Shown in pieces: positions 11,992 through 23,717 of a stretch of 64,000 nucleotides of DNA. Position numbers and translations under genes: made by a program. Source of the DNA: Chlamydoabsidia padenii (Eukaryota > Mucoromycota > Mucoromycetes > Mucorales > Cunninghamellaceae); contig JAIWND010000046.1 of assembly GCA_025330725.1 (NCBI GenBank), positions 98,488 through 162,487 of the forward strand. The letters are read 5' to 3'. Each line of letters starts with the position of its first letter. Position 1 is the stretch's first letter. Under the pieces are notes generated by a model. It made no database searches and was not told where the DNA came from. It worked only from the letters and a program-made list of their open reading frames with translations.

Positions 11992-14759
11992 ATGCAACCA
12001 AACAAGCGAACTTTTTGCTTTGACTGCAGTACCGCATATCTAACCAGTAACAGAAAGACACACAAAAAATTATGTATCGCAAACACGTTGCAACGAGCAG
12101 TACAGTTGGTAAGTCACTGAATGTTAGGAATGACTAAAGATCGTCTATAATGCTAATGTACTTTTATACCCAACAGCGAGAACTAGCAGCTGAAAGTGCC
12201 ATATCTGTTGTTAGTACCGACGAGACTGCTGAAATGGAAGAAGACGATATCTTTGTCATAGACCAAGGAGAGGTGAATAATACCGAACAGGGCGAAAAAG
12301 AAGAAGAAGAAGTATATCGAAGTGTACAGAGTGGAAGTGACCTAAGCGATGACTCCATCCAGTCTGTTACGGCTAAGGAATACCACTTTGACGAATGATT
12401 GGAAAGGTTGGGGAAATGGCAACAAAGGAGCCTTCAGATGTATACTCATTTAAGTTCGAAAGGACTTTCAGTGAAAAAAATTGACTCTACCATCAAGATG
12501 TTCAATGCATTCCTTAGGGAGAGTGCACCCGAGAGTAAGTGAAAAAAAAAAAAAAAAAGCGGCGTTTGAAAGGCCCCTGGCAACGATGCGAGCTTAAACT
12601 TTTTAAATTAGTTTTTAGGGACAGTCTTCTTTCCAGTAACAAATGCCAAGAACTCTTCACTCACTTTTGGCTGACCACCGCAACAAAGTATGACATTTGC
12701 AAAGAAGGGTGTGTACGTTTCAAGGAAGGTGAAACTATGTGCCCTAACAATGCATGTCGAGCCCCGTGGTACATGGAGTCAAGCGAAGGAATTCAAGCCA
12801 CTGTTATGCAAATGAAGATAATGTCGGTTGCTGACACTATTGCAGTGAAGCTTCGGGACACCAAGACACGGGAAAAACTTCTATATCGCCACAACTACAA
12901 CAGCCAATCTTCTGAATATAACGACATTTTCGACGGGCAAGTGTATAAGTCATTGAAGGATAAACACTTCAAAGGCCAGTATGATGTTGCTCTTGGGTTG
13001 TACATTGATGGTTTTAAACCATTCAAAAGGGGGACATTGAATGGTACTCTCGTGCAATTGGTAAATTTCAACATCCATTCCCGGGAAAGGTACCATACCG
13101 ATAACCTGATCCAATTGTGTGTCATTCCGGGCAACCATAAGCCGTTCGATCTTTGATCTTTTTTAGATCCCATCATGGTAGAACTTAATAACTAGCAACA
13201 AATGGTATCATTGTAAATGGGTGAAGAAAAAATCGAGGCAAAGGTGCATTTGCTTGTGGTCACAGGTGATCTTCCTGCAGTTGCGGACATTTCCAATCAC
13301 CGAGGGCATACATCATACTATGGCTGCAGAATGTGTGAAGTCAAGGGTAAATACCATGGGGGTATGTATTTCCCTGCAAAATGTGATGATTCGATTATGC
13401 GCACAGTAGAGTCGTATACCCATGAAGATCCTTTCATACTCATACGAAGAGAGTTCTGCTTAAAGGCCATCAGCCCATTCACCAATCTAACCACATTCAC
13501 TGGTCCTTCATTCTAGGGACTGGACGAAATGCATCTGTTTGGTCATGGTCACGGGAAGCTGGTGTACAACATAATGAATGGTGACTTTGACGATCAGCAG
13601 TCGATCTTCAAATTGGGCAATGGAGTGACAATGGCGATGGTTGGTCAGGCAATGGTGAACTCCAGAAGCAATGTCCCATCCTCGTTTTCCGGTAACTGGA
13701 CTGATATCAAGAAGCATCATAGTTACTTCCGCGCTGTCGACTGGCTCGACTTTTTGTTATATGTTTTCCTAACATTATCAACAACGAAGCCAGGGAAGCA
13801 TGCAAACATCTTGCCACTGGTCTCTTACTCGCATCAAAGTGGAGCATTAAAAAAGATGACCTTACTCTTATTTCCAAATCTTTTGACGCTTGGCATGACT
13901 TTCTCCAAAATCAAATCAATAATCAATCGTTATCTCCTCGCATCTTCACAATCACTCAACATTATCTCAAACACATTTGCTATATGATTACTGAAATGGG
14001 ATCGTTGCCAGCGGTTTCATGCAGATCTATGGAACGTGTTATTGGTATTTACGCGAAAGAAATGAAATCCGGGTGTCATCCCGGGAAAAACCTGTCAAAC
14101 GTAGTAGAAAAAATGGCAATGTTAAATCATGTTCAAAGTTTGGAAGACCTGCAAAACACAAGAACCTCTGATGATGGCAGCTGTATTCTACGCGGCAAGT
14201 TGAAAAGACTTGACATGTTTAGTGAAGACTTGATTGAAAAAGTAAAGATTTGCATAACAAGAATCACTGGCATTACATCCGACACCTCACCCAATATATC
14301 CACTGCTGTTGGTATGAAGACCTCATATGGATTTTTCGGCGCATACACACCAAGTTTAACAAATAATAGAAGACAAGCACACTTGGTAAAAATTGTCCCC
14401 GGTACAGAGTAAGTATAAACGCATACCAAAAAAACAAAACAAAAAAAGAGACATCATTTATTCATTTTTTTAAACTTCAATTATTGATTAGGCTCAACCC
14501 AGAGCCTGTATATGGTTCAATTCAAAACATCCTCGTGATAGAAAATCTGATGGGAAAGAATGATGTATATGTTGCAGTCAAAGCACTAAAGGATATTGAA
14601 AAGTCACTCGTGTACCCACGTTGCAACTTCCTCGATCAATTCCATCCAGATGTGATGGTCTTTCCTGCCCACGAAATCATATGCCCAATTGGAATTCTGG
14701 ATCACCCTATAGGGGATAGGAAACAATTAATTATTTACAAAGATTACACACCTCCTTGA
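11992..14759 (+). pseudogene. Decayed tnp2-type (CACTA/EnSpm-like) transposase
   Basis: Cut-and-paste transposase remnant. It begins MQPNKRTFCFDC with a C2H2-like cluster, followed by an intron and an acidic stretch (12,180-12,397) ending in a TGA. The tnp2 core follows: YDICKEGCVRF with CPNNAC (12,690-12,770), GLYIDGFKPF, the IQLCVIPGNHKPF block (13,110-13,156) and VVTGDLPAVADI with CRMCEVKG (13,250-13,360). Then come DEMHLFGHGHG (13,520) and a C-terminal block with CRSMERVIGIY (13,984-14,412). A last exon is at 14,484-14,759. Several frame changes, and TAG/TGA stops near 12,397, 13,156 and 13,516, break it. The family assignment rests on the order of these blocks; Plavaka-type elements are the closest alternative. 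Confidence 0.75.
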
Positions 14760-15225
14760 TTCTATAGTTAACACTTATAAAAGGAAAAAATTCATGCATT
14801 TTAAAAATCCCGCATTTTGAAATCTCGCGTCCAAAGAAAATTTTGCATGTAGGATACATCCATTGATTGATTTGAGTAAAATGAGATGTCACTGGAGAGG
14901 AAAGCGAGCAAAGGCAACGGCAACGAGCGATAACCTTCTTATATATATATATATATATATATTATATATCAGCTTCAAAGAGTACCAAAAATGGAAGACT
15001 AACATGTTTGTATCATTTCAAACGCACATCCCACTCTCTCGCGCAAACATACTGAATTTGGAGTGTATAGTTTTCAACCCCAGCCGTGCGATTTTAACAT
15101 ACGACTTTTGGAAAGTCTGACTGAATGATTCTCGGTTTTTCAAGGGTGGACAGAGTATTTTTTTCACAGTGATATAATTGAACTTTGTGAAACTGGGTTT
15201 AAAATATGAAAATCGGGGATTTAAA

Positions 15226-15250
15226 TTCGTGAAAATCGTGAAAAGGTATG
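15226..15250 (+). repeat. MULE family 1-like terminal motif upstream of prefoldin gene
   Basis: attcgtgaaaatcgtg followed by aaaaggta matches the inner-to-outer right terminus of the MULE at 45,434-45,467. It ends about 94 bp before the prefoldin start codon. No element body with matching ends was found to its left. Confidence 0.45.
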
Positions 15251-15342
15251 TACCTATTTTCAAATCCCGCCTTGTTTGAAAGAAAGAAGAAAAAGTCTGA
15301 CAGGGCTTTTTCTTTGTCTTGTCAACATCATCATTCACAGTC

Positions 15343-15810
15343 ATGAGTAGTGCATCTGATATCGAAAGCAATCCTCGCGGTATTCCTCGATCGCCCTTTG
15401 TGGTAATTAAAACCTCATTTCCAACAAAAAACAAAGACAGCTCATCTCCTTTTTTTATAGGAACGTGTCGAAGATTATGTCTCTGATGCCGAACCTGTCG
15501 AAGTGGTACTCAAGAAATTCCAAGAAGCCATTAGGTAAAGACTCAACTTGCTAAGATCCCAACTCATTCTTCTTTTTTTTTTTCAATGTTAAAAAGCAAA
15601 TACAAGTTTATGGAGGTGAATTTACTGCAACGACGTAAAGTACTTGAAGACAAGATCCCTGAAATTGAAAAAACGTTAGCCATGGTGGGTTTCTTGGTCG
15701 ACAAACAAGATGCCAGTGAGCCGGTGTATACGGATTTCGAATTGAATGATACTTTATACGCTCAAGCTAAAATTGAACCTTCTGGTACCGTATATCTTTG
15801 GCTCGGGGTA

Positions 15811-15874
<64 letters not shown>

Positions 15875-16232
15875 CACTCACACATATCACTCTTTCTCTC
15901 TTTTTTTTTTTGATATAGGCCAATGTGATGTTGGAATATACTTTTGAAGAAGCTACAGATCTATTAACATCTAAACTGAAAACCGCCAAGAACTCGCTAA
16001 AGAACACTATTGAAGATCTCGCTTTTTTGAGAGATCAAATCACTACAATGGAAGTTAGTATCCTTTTTACATGTTATACCAATGAACACAATGATATGGA
16101 ATGATGATATTATATTACCTTGACCTTCCTTTCTCTCTCTCTTTTTTTTTTTTTTTGGTAGATACTGCTCGTGTATACAATTGGGACGTCAAACAACGTC
16201 GTGTCGCAAGAACACAAACTGCTGCCGCTTAA
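15343..16232 (+). CDS. PAC10: Prefoldin subunit 3 (Pac10/VBP1 family)
   Basis: Alpha-type subunit of the cytosolic prefoldin hexamer, which passes nascent actin and tubulin to the CCT chaperonin. There are five exons: 15343-15402, 15461-15534, 15597-15807, 15919-16057 and 16162-16232. All junctions are GT-AG and in frame, giving 184 residues, the usual family length. It opens with RGIPRSPFV, a family signature. An N-terminal coiled coil contains KYKFMEVNL and IPEIEKTL, the beta-hairpin region has YLWLGANVMLEY, and the C-terminal coiled coil ends in ARVYNWDVKQRR. Intron 3 carries gtaag followed directly by a 56-nt T-run. A MULE-like terminal motif sits just upstream of the promoter region. Confidence 0.95.
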
Positions 16233-16465
16233 ACTCCATCATCAACCAACAAAGGATACATAATTATATATCAAAAACCATGCTCTTCTTTGCAGCAACA
16301 CCCTCTCTATACACACGCACATACTAACAAATAAAAATCAGTTTATTATCAATACACACGCACTTAGTATCCACAATCATTGAAAATCTAATAATAGGTA
16401 GTTTATTTTGTTGTTTGATCAATATTAATTACATTTACAAAAAGCTAATACCAATTAATATATCC

Positions 16466-17216
16466 CTATCCTTCTTTGTAATGATCCTTTGGTGTAGTCT
16501 TGGTTGCCTGGTCCACATCATCCCCATAAAAGTCAATGTCTTCTTCTTCATTATTGATAACATAAGCAGATTTTGTTGTATCATTTGGTGTCGTGAATGT
16601 CACAGCGTCACCTATTGAAAGAGTAGTTATGAGTAATCAACTAACCCTTGACGATGTCTGTTCTTACCTTCTTCTACGTGCATGCCTTTCTTTTCATATG
16701 GTTCCTGTTGCTGCTGCTGCTGTTGTTGTTTCAATCGTTGTGCAGCTATCGAATCAAGTGTGAGTTAGTTGTTGTCTATACTCCCCCTCCCCTCGTCTAC
16801 TTACAAAGTCGTTCCAAATGAGCATCTTCCATAGCCAATCTTCTTGCAAATGCTGCATCATCATCCAATTGTTGTTCATGAGTTGACGTTCGTCCAGGAG
16901 TTAAATTCGAATCCGATGATAACCGTAATCCCCGCATATCATTTGTCAATCCATCCTGATATCTGTTGTTGTTGTTGTAGTAGTTGCTGTTATGGTTGTT
17001 TGGGTTTGTGCTTGATCCTTGTTCCATGAATGAATTATAGAATCCCATGATTTTCTTCTTTGCAGCTATGCATAACGACCTGGTTAGTATATATATATAT
17101 ATATCCATCTTTCTTTCATAAACTTTTACCATTTCCAACCTCAATGACACGTTCCTTGATCACAGGTAACTCCTCTACAATATATAGACAAAGTTTAGTA
17201 TATATTCAACCCCACT

Positions 17217-17273
<57 letters not shown>

Positions 17274-17696
17274 TTGGAATCCACTAAAGACAGAGTCAGT
17301 ATTACCGGTGTTATCTTGTTGTTGCTGTTGTCTTTGTTGTCTTTGTTGATGTTTATTATATTCCTGAGCTAATTGTTTTGCCAAAAGAGCGTCTTCCTTT
17401 TCTTGTTGTTCCAAAGCATATCGATCATCATCCGTTGGCGCTTGGTAATCAGGATCGGACATGCCCAATAACACTTCAAATGAAGATTCCACATTCCCAT
17501 GTTGATTTTCGAGAACGGCTTCAATCACACTGGATTCAACACTGGGAAAGGCTTCTTGAAGAGTGGTGATGGTTTGTTGATGATGTGAAAACTTTTGTGG
17601 AGGTGATGCATTGTTGGTGTTGGTATTAAAGTCAAGTTGAGACCGGAGGTTGTCAGTAGAGTCAGTGGATTTAAGTGAAGCTGTTTCAGCCATCAT
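16466..17696 (-). CDS. CUE-domain ubiquitin-binding protein (Cue5-like)
   Basis: Probable adaptor that binds ubiquitin through a CUE domain. In yeast the Cue5 relative links ubiquitinated cargo to autophagy. Five exons are read: 17696-17273, 17174-17130, 17065-16805, 16745-16668 and 16611-16466. All junctions are GT-AG and in frame, giving 317 residues. The CUE domain is at residues about 41-82, with LQEAFPSVE (MFP-like motif) and the di-leucine EVLLGMSDP. Beyond it are Gln-rich segments, an Asn-rich stretch and an acidic tail (NNEEEDIDFYGDD). No membrane segment is seen. The start is the first of two adjacent ATGs, and a long GA repeat lies just upstream (17,731-17,790). Intron 1 begins gt followed by a 49-nt A-run on the coding strand. 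No clear Atg8-interaction motif was identified, so the autophagy role is inference. Confidence 0.85.
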
Positions 17697-17722
17697 AAGT
17701 ATGAGAAAGAAGAAAAAAAAAA

Positions 17723-17730
<8 letters not shown>

Positions 17731-17771
<41 letters not shown>

Positions 17772-17790
17772 AAGAGAGAAGAAGAAGAAG
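17731..17790 (+). repeat. GA-rich microsatellite
   Basis: An (AG)n tract immediately 5' of the CUE-protein start codon, so in its promoter or 5' UTR. Confidence 0.85.
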
Positions 17791-17822
17791 AAGAAGAAAA
17801 GGTAAAGTAGGAAAGGATTCAA

Positions 17823-18449
17823 AGGAAAGAGAAAGGCGGAAAAAGAGGAAGCCGATTGTCTTGACTAAGTGGAGATTGAATTTTAACTTGTTTCTGTGGT
17901 GTGTGGGGACTCACTGTCTTTCAAAGAAACTCAAGTCAATGGAAAAAGAAAGTCTTTGGAGAAATGCCAGCCAAAATGGCTGACAATCCCATGAAATAGA
18001 ATTAAAACGGAAAAGCAAAACCTTTTTAGTTGTAAGATACAGCAACAGCATAAATAAGCAGATTGGATAGTCAAAATCGAAATCAAGACTTGGGCCCTTG
18101 TCAAACAAAAAAGGAAGGTATTGAGAAGAGAGTAAATAGATAAAGTAGATAGTGGAGAAAACAACGATAAAAAGGACATACATAATGAGATCAACTTAAG
18201 GTCTTTTTGAGAAGGAAAAGTAAGACTTATACATCTTATGGAGTCTATGTTGTTAGGCATAGTACAGAAGTAGGCTTTTTAGTCAAAAATATACTGTTTT
18301 TCGAGCCAATGTTGTATAATTACAATTGATTTAGCTTATCATGCAACTTCGAAGAAAAGGGCGTAACTTTAAAATATCAGTTAGTGAAAAAAAATTGGGG
18401 ATATGCACATAAAGTTCCTTTTATCTTACCATAAGTAGCAAGCTACTGC
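17823..18449. other. Intergenic, no gene seen
   Basis: Short ORFs here have no codon structure or recognisable motif. The stretch separates the CUE gene start from the Fanzor fragment. Confidence 0.5.
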
Positions 18450-19060
18450 GTCAAACCTTCTTCCCGAGGAAGGTAGTACGTTATATCCTCATTCCAAGGA
18501 TTGGCGTCACCGAATAAGCACTTCTTTTTCTTCTTCCGATGCAGTCAGGGTTGATACACAACGATGCTGAGATTTAACTTGCTGCTGTGCCGCCGCCGTG
18601 GGTGGTCCACCGATATTCACAGAGTCAACACAGTTTGGAAGTAAAGTATTCATTGGTTTCATGGGATTGTGTTTTTAGAGCGAGGGATTGTTGAATATTG
18701 GTCGTACTTCGACGCTCGTATCTTTATATTCTATATCCATGACCTTGTCCAGCATCACCATAATATACAATACACTTGGATTTGTGGTCTTTTTGGTTTC
18801 GAGTGGATTTCATATCAATTTTGTTGCCGCCATAGAATATGCCTTGCTTGTGAATCGTTCTGTGCCATTTGTATACTTTTTCATCCATGAGGATTGGTAG
18901 AATGTTTGGAGACGATGTCGATATCCTTGACTTTCATGTATATTTTCGATGTAGGTGTGGTGCTGATCATCTTGTTTTTTACGATCTTGTCCAATCTCTG
19001 AAAGATGTTGTTCAATGGCATTGATATTGTTTTGTTCCTTCTTATTCTTCAAAACATGTC
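18450..19060 (-). pseudogene. Fanzor family B, 3' fragment
   Basis: C-terminal piece of a TnpB-like nuclease related to the locus at 28.8-32.8 kb. On the minus strand it reads FYQSSWMKKYTNGTERF (compare FYHQSPWMKKIKNG at 32.0 kb). After a TGA comes the RuvC-II region YYGDAGQGHGY, then the block NEYFTSKLC carrying the likely relocated Glu, and the second zinc-ribbon pair in CINPDC. Stops occur after ATKLI, in YRI and between the first zinc cysteines. RuvC-I is missing. It is truncated and dead, lying head to head with another Fanzor fragment. Confidence 0.75.
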
Positions 19061-19089
19061 AATGGTGGACACAAGTATATCTAACAGAG

Positions 19090-19770
19090 GCAATAGTTGT
19101 TTTGTGCAGCGGCAGCGATCGAAGAACGATGGAAGTTGGAAGAAGCGGCGGCGTCAATTCGACAACTTTTCCCAAGGAATACCTTCTATACAGTAAGCGA
19201 ATTCGTCTGAAAATGTATGTTGAAAAGAGTGATACTGTAAATTTCTGTTTTGTTTTTCTTGGGCGTGCTGTGTAGACCTAAAACAGGTAAATGGAAAAAA
19301 CATCCCTTTAAAGAATCAAACAAGATCCCATTACTGTGTGTCGGTGACGGAAAATTCGATCGAAGATCTTTCCGTGGAAAACCGCTTGGTCTAGTGAAGG
19401 TATTCCGGAAAGCAACAAAGTTGGCACAAAGACAACACTTAATGTTTGTGGTGGATGTGAACGAACAGTATACATCGAAGGTGTGCTCGAGATGTGGAAA
19501 ACGATCATTGGATAATGTACGTGTTGGTGACAATAGGCGGTCAAAATTGCATAGTGTTGCAAGCTGCAATGCTTGCCACATTGTATGGCAATGAGACGTC
19601 AATGCCTACAGAAATATTCATTCCTTGGCCTTGTTCGAAATTTGTGGGTTGGTACCGGATGTCTTCACACTTGGATACATACAAACGCCCAACGAAAATA
19701 TTCCGGGTAGTAAAAACCCGTCTGCCGCATAAACCGCAAGTGGCACCTCCTTTTCTTTTCTTTTTCTAAA
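19090..19770 (+). pseudogene. Fanzor family A-like, 3' fragment
   Basis: On the plus strand an exon at about 19,100-19,194 leads, after a short intron, to KTGKWKKHPF, the RuvC-II region IPLLCVGDGKF and DVNEQYTSKVCSRCGKR (relocated Glu and first zinc pair). Then come CNACHIVWQ (second pair) and, after a TGA at about 19,593, the RuvC-III block (DVNAYRNIHSL) in the same frame. The order matches copies 1 and 2. RuvC-I is not present between this piece and the opposite-strand fragment, so it is a 5'-truncated relic. Confidence 0.75.
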
Positions 19771-19914
19771 CCTTTTTTTTCTATCTTATAGTAATTGGAC
19801 GCTTGTCTGCTTTAGCAGCTAGTATATTTATCCATCAAGTCACAATAAAATGCTCTTTTGCCTTGTTACATACCACATTTTCAATACCATCTTGGAAAAT
19901 GTGGTCGATTTAAC

Positions 19915-19920
<6 letters not shown>

Positions 19921-19964
<44 letters not shown>
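19921..19964 (+). repeat. A44 homopolymer
   Basis: Pure A-run between the Fanzor relic and the RGS gene. Unlike the other long runs here it has no visible splice donor beside it. Confidence 0.9.
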
Positions 19965-19966
<2 letters not shown>

Positions 19967-20110
19967 CTGCATAAAAAATTGTTTTCACATGTCAAGATTT
20001 GCATGAAAAGTTTACATAGTGATGGAAGTTTTGGGTAAATTGATTTATTGAAAGGGAAATAATGAAACATAGTAAAAAAATAATCTATATATAAATGAGT
20101 CTTCGGCTAA

Positions 20111-20875
20111 TTAAAAAGGGGAATCAACAAGATGTTTATGAAATAATGCAGTGTCATGGACAGTAATTTGACGCCATCCACCAACAGGTCGTGGTGAGGG
20201 AGATCGTTGTCGAGAAGATTTAAAAGGACTTGGCCATCTTTTTGTCAACGCTGGTTTATTATCATCAATATCATCAGGAGTAGGATCAGAAACAGTGATA
20301 GGAGATGAGCTGCTTTTCGATCTTCGCGGTGGCCAGGGCAGAGGCGTGGAGGTTGAGCAAGTCAACCTGGGAGGATATGTCGCTCTTGAATGAGGACTTT
20401 GTATAGATGATGATGATGAACAAGTGGAAGAACCATCGGCCCCCGCCAAACGTTGGGGATCGGTAATAAAAGGTATGAAATTGCTGATCCTTAATAAATC
20501 CATTATCGAATTATACGCGGGTGTCAATAAAGAAGGATGGTAAGAGTGCTGCTGATAGTAACAAGTCAAGAGGTGTTGTTTCATATCGGCAGGAATATTG
20601 ATTTCTTGCGGTGCATTATGGTGGATGAATTGCAGCAAGATGGTATCAAATTGTCGCATCAAGTAATCTACACAGTCCACATCTTTTTTCGACAAGTCTC
20701 CGCCAAAGAATAGCTGGTATGTGATGCGATAATCAGTGACGGCGTGATGAAACGCGAGGTTTTCGAGACAATAGTTTTGATCCAAGTAAGCAATAAAATC
20801 TGAAAGACGGAAAGGATAGGGTGCTTTATCCTCTAAGACTAGTTCCAAAGTCAGATCATCAATGGGGTTTATCAT
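20111..20875 (-). CDS. RGS-domain protein (regulator of G-protein signalling)
   Basis: Predicted GTPase-activating regulator of heterotrimeric G-protein alpha subunits. A single exon of 254 codons has an ATG at 20,875. The RGS fold occupies residues about 8-135: LELVLEDKAPYPFRLSDFIAY is the first helix region, followed by YCLENLAFHHAV, which matches the conserved ENL...F segment. The C-terminal 110 residues are Ser/Pro-rich and probably disordered (KSSRQRSPSPRP). No DEP, PX or membrane segment is seen, so this is a small stand-alone RGS protein. Neighbouring genes show no obvious functional link. Catalytic activity is known from the family, not tested here. Confidence 0.82.
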   Translation of the reverse strand: MINPIDDLTLELVLEDKAPYPFRLSDFIAYLDQNYCLENLAFHHAVTDYRITYQLFFGGDLSKKDVDCVDYLMRQFDTILLQFIHHNAPQEINIPADMKQHLLTCYYQQHSYHPSLLTPAYNSIMDLLRISNFIPFITDPQRLAGADGSSTCSSSSSIQSPHSRATYPPRLTCSTSTPLPWPPRRSKSSSSPITVSDPTPDDIDDNKPALTKRWPSPFKSSRQRSPSPRPVGGWRQITVHDTALFHKHLVDSPF

Positions 20876-21532
20876 AGCATAGAGGAGGAAGAAAAAAAGA
20901 GGAACAAGTGTAAAGAAAAATGGAAGGAAAGAAACTCAGGGGCGGAGTTGACACTCTATCTGTCTATTACAGACAAAAAACATGCTTTTCCTTTCTCGGG
21001 TTTCATATTGAATTCATCATCTCTATTGATTACTTATCATCATCATAAAAATGACTTAATTTTCTTCTGGGTTGTTATCATTGTCTTCCAATTGATGAAG
21101 TCAATCCCGGGATAGGCAATGAGTAATTATCATAGTATTGCCATTTACCACTGCATTATACTGTATAGTAAAAAAAAAAAAAAAAAGATGAGCAATCTGT
21201 AACACAGTAAGAGATAATTGAGAATAATTAAATTCATCTCCGACTACCGTCGTGCAATCAATCACTTTTGGAGCACAAAAACAAAAATAGTCGTGGTAAT
21301 CCTAATACGCGGTTCGATATAATTATTTACCCATCCTATCCACCCATCCACCCACCTACCCACCCACCAATATAAAAGACATCAAGACGATAATGAGAAA
21401 TGATTGGTTTTTATGACTAATGATGTGTATTATATATGATAAGGGTTGGGAATACTATAGTTAATTGTGACAAGATATATAAAGAGAGGTTCCATCCATA
21501 TTAGTTATGAGGTATTTGATGTCGATTTTCAG
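20876..21532. other. Intergenic, low-complexity
   Basis: Contains an A-run (about 21,171-21,186) and a CCCA/CCACC-rich patch near 21,340-21,368. No gene recognised. Confidence 0.5.
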
Positions 21533-23528
21533 TCATTGGGAGAATCGCTTTCTTGCATGTCTAGAGATAAAGTTGATCGACCCCTCCCACGAGCCGGAAT
21601 CCGAATCATTTTGTGATGGAGAGGAGGATGCTTGGAATTTATTATGCTTTGTCAAAGGAAAACAATTGGTTGTTGTTGTTGTTGTAGAGTGATCGTCGTC
21701 AAATATCAACCCACGACAAGGTAAAACCAAATTGAGTGAGCGATCATACATCCAAGGTAATAATCGTTGATCAAACAGTGTAGGTTGTTGATTTTGTAGT
21801 TGTGAAACGAGTGTCTGGTTTCGAATGTTGGATTGTGGATGTACTATCATGGTCAAGTATTGATTTTGTAAAGGTGAGGAGAGTGAAGGTCGTGAAGAGA
21901 ATGATAATGAGGAAGACATGGTGGAAGACGACGGTGAAGGTGATTCCAAAGTGCTACTACCATTATCATTATTACTATTAATATCATCGTCGTCATCACT
22001 CCATATAAGTGATATTGGTGTTGGCGATAATTGAGGTGATGTTGATTGCAATAGAGTCCTTGCTTGTATTACTGGCTTTTTCTGTGCATCAGATGGTATT
22101 TTCGTGTTTGGTAGTATTGGATCTTGTATAATAACTGGTGTGTCAGAAGGAGTCGATTCCTTTTTCTGTTGTTGATTCTTCTTTTTCACTGGTATCGTCG
22201 TCGTCGTCGTCGTCGTCGTCTCTGATCTATTAGCCTGTCGACATTTCCGTTTCCTTGATGAGGTACCATAATGAATCGTCCATTCATCCATTAACCCACT
22301 AGCAATATCAGGTCGATTTAACCAAGCCAGTAAACTCTTTGCCGACAATCGATCCTTTGGTTCAGTTCTAAGACAAAAAAACAGTAACTGGCGAGACAGT
22401 GGACCGACTACATCTTGTTTGACATGTTTTTCAATCCTCTTGTCCGTCCCCACCGTTTGACGAAGCAATGTTAGATCCCGTTCATACATCAATCCATGCC
22501 AAGGTTCTGTGTTCGTAAACAATTTCCAAATCAATACACCCACCGAATACATATCTTCAGCCACAGGATCCACCAACCATGGTAAGACATCATCATTAGA
22601 CATACTGAGTGGTAACGTTTTGATGGAGCGATAACACCAGTACGCTTGATCTGGTTTTGTCGATATCAAGGGTAGTTTCATACATTGTTTCTCCAATTCC
22701 TGTCTTGTTGTTCCACCCACATACCAATGATAGACATCACTCGGTTTGGCCAAGGTAGCTCGACCAAAATCAATCAAAGTTACTTTTGCTTGTTTCGTCG
22801 TCTTGTTATTATCGATTTCATCCACCATAAAATTCGTATCAGAGATATCCCTGTGTGCGATCCCTTGTTGATGGATACACTGCAAACACCCGAGAATTTG
22901 TCGAATCAAATCCATTTTTTCAAATGCCGAAAGGTGATGATGTGTATGAGAGTGAGTGTATTCTTTCAAGGTTTGTGTGTATTTTTGCACTAGCAAGCCA
23001 GAGAGGTGATTGTGAATGTCGGGATCGTCTTGGTTGTTGTAGAGTATTTGGTGTAAGTTGCCAATCTGTTCTTGTCCTTTTAATTTCAGTAAACAGACAA
23101 CTTCAGTAACACGTTGGGAGGAGGTCATGTGTTGTCGAAACGATTGTACTACTTGATTGTCAATGGTGTGTAGGTGACGGACTTGTTTGTAATGACCGAC
23201 GGCGTCGGGCCGTTCGTTTGCATCGCTCAAGTAGTGTTCCAAGGATGCCATATCCACCCCTTTTGATAGAGCATCTACGTAAAAAACAACCACATTAGAA
23301 TAACCTTTTTTTTTTTTTTTTTTTTTTTTGTTTCAAACCATGTTTCATTTCAAACTTACACTTTTTCAAACTTTGAAGTAGAAGAGTAGTATGCTGATCA
23401 TCAGTATTGTTGCCACTTGAAAAGAGGTCCGTATCATCACTGTGGTTATTCTTGGCTTGTTCGTCAATTTTCTGTTGCTTATTTTGTTCTTGTTGTTGTT
23501 CAAAGAATGTAAAGGATTCTGATTCCAT
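21533..23528 (-). CDS. Protein kinase-like protein with unusual N-lobe
   Basis: Predicted Ser/Thr protein kinase. Two exons, 23528-23360 and 23274-21533, joined by a phase-1 GT-AG intron, give 636 residues. The catalytic loop HRDISDTNF (residues about 197-205) has the HRD Asp and the Asn. LIDFGRA (about 224-230) supplies the metal-binding Asp, and a C-lobe DMYSVGVLIWKLF follows. No glycine-rich loop and no clear VAIK lysine are visible N-terminal to it; a Glu in RVTEVVCLLK may be the helix-C Glu. The ~290-residue tail is basic, then Ser/Asp-rich. Activity is therefore uncertain. Exon 1 is Gln/Asn-rich. The promoter side abuts a MULE-like terminus about 97 bp upstream. Confidence 0.82.
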
Positions 23529-23624
23529 GCAGGGAGGGTACGATTGTAAAAAGATGTGGAAGGAATGAAGAGAACAATGAAAAGATAGTGGAAAAAACGA
23601 CAAAAGTTATTTGGCTTGATACAG

Positions 23625-23656
23625 TACTACCTCGTCACGATTTTCACGAAATCGGC
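23625..23656 (+). repeat. MULE family 1-like terminus between kinase and Fanzor copy 2
   Basis: actacctcgtcacgatttt followed by cacgaaatcgg matches the left terminus at 41,820 (gttacctctgcacgatttt). It lies 62 bp beyond the 3' end of Fanzor copy 2 and 97 bp upstream of the kinase start codon, in the orientation expected of an outer left end. Confidence 0.55.
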
Positions 23657-23717
23657 GATTAAAATTGACAAAAGAAGCTTAGTCAATGCATTAACCTGGT
23701 CATTTCTTTTGATTGAC

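Noticed and set aside
13508..13720. Minus-strand ORFs within the tnp2-like region
   Set aside because: They are shadows of the plus-strand transposase remnant.
17175..17822. 215-codon ORF including a poly-Phe/Leu/Ser start and a poly-Lys stretch
   Set aside because: The start lies in the GA repeat and the Lys run is intronic poly(A); the spliced model from 17,696 is used.
19840..20070. ORFs across the A44 run on both strands
   Set aside because: They are homopolymer translation products with no other support.
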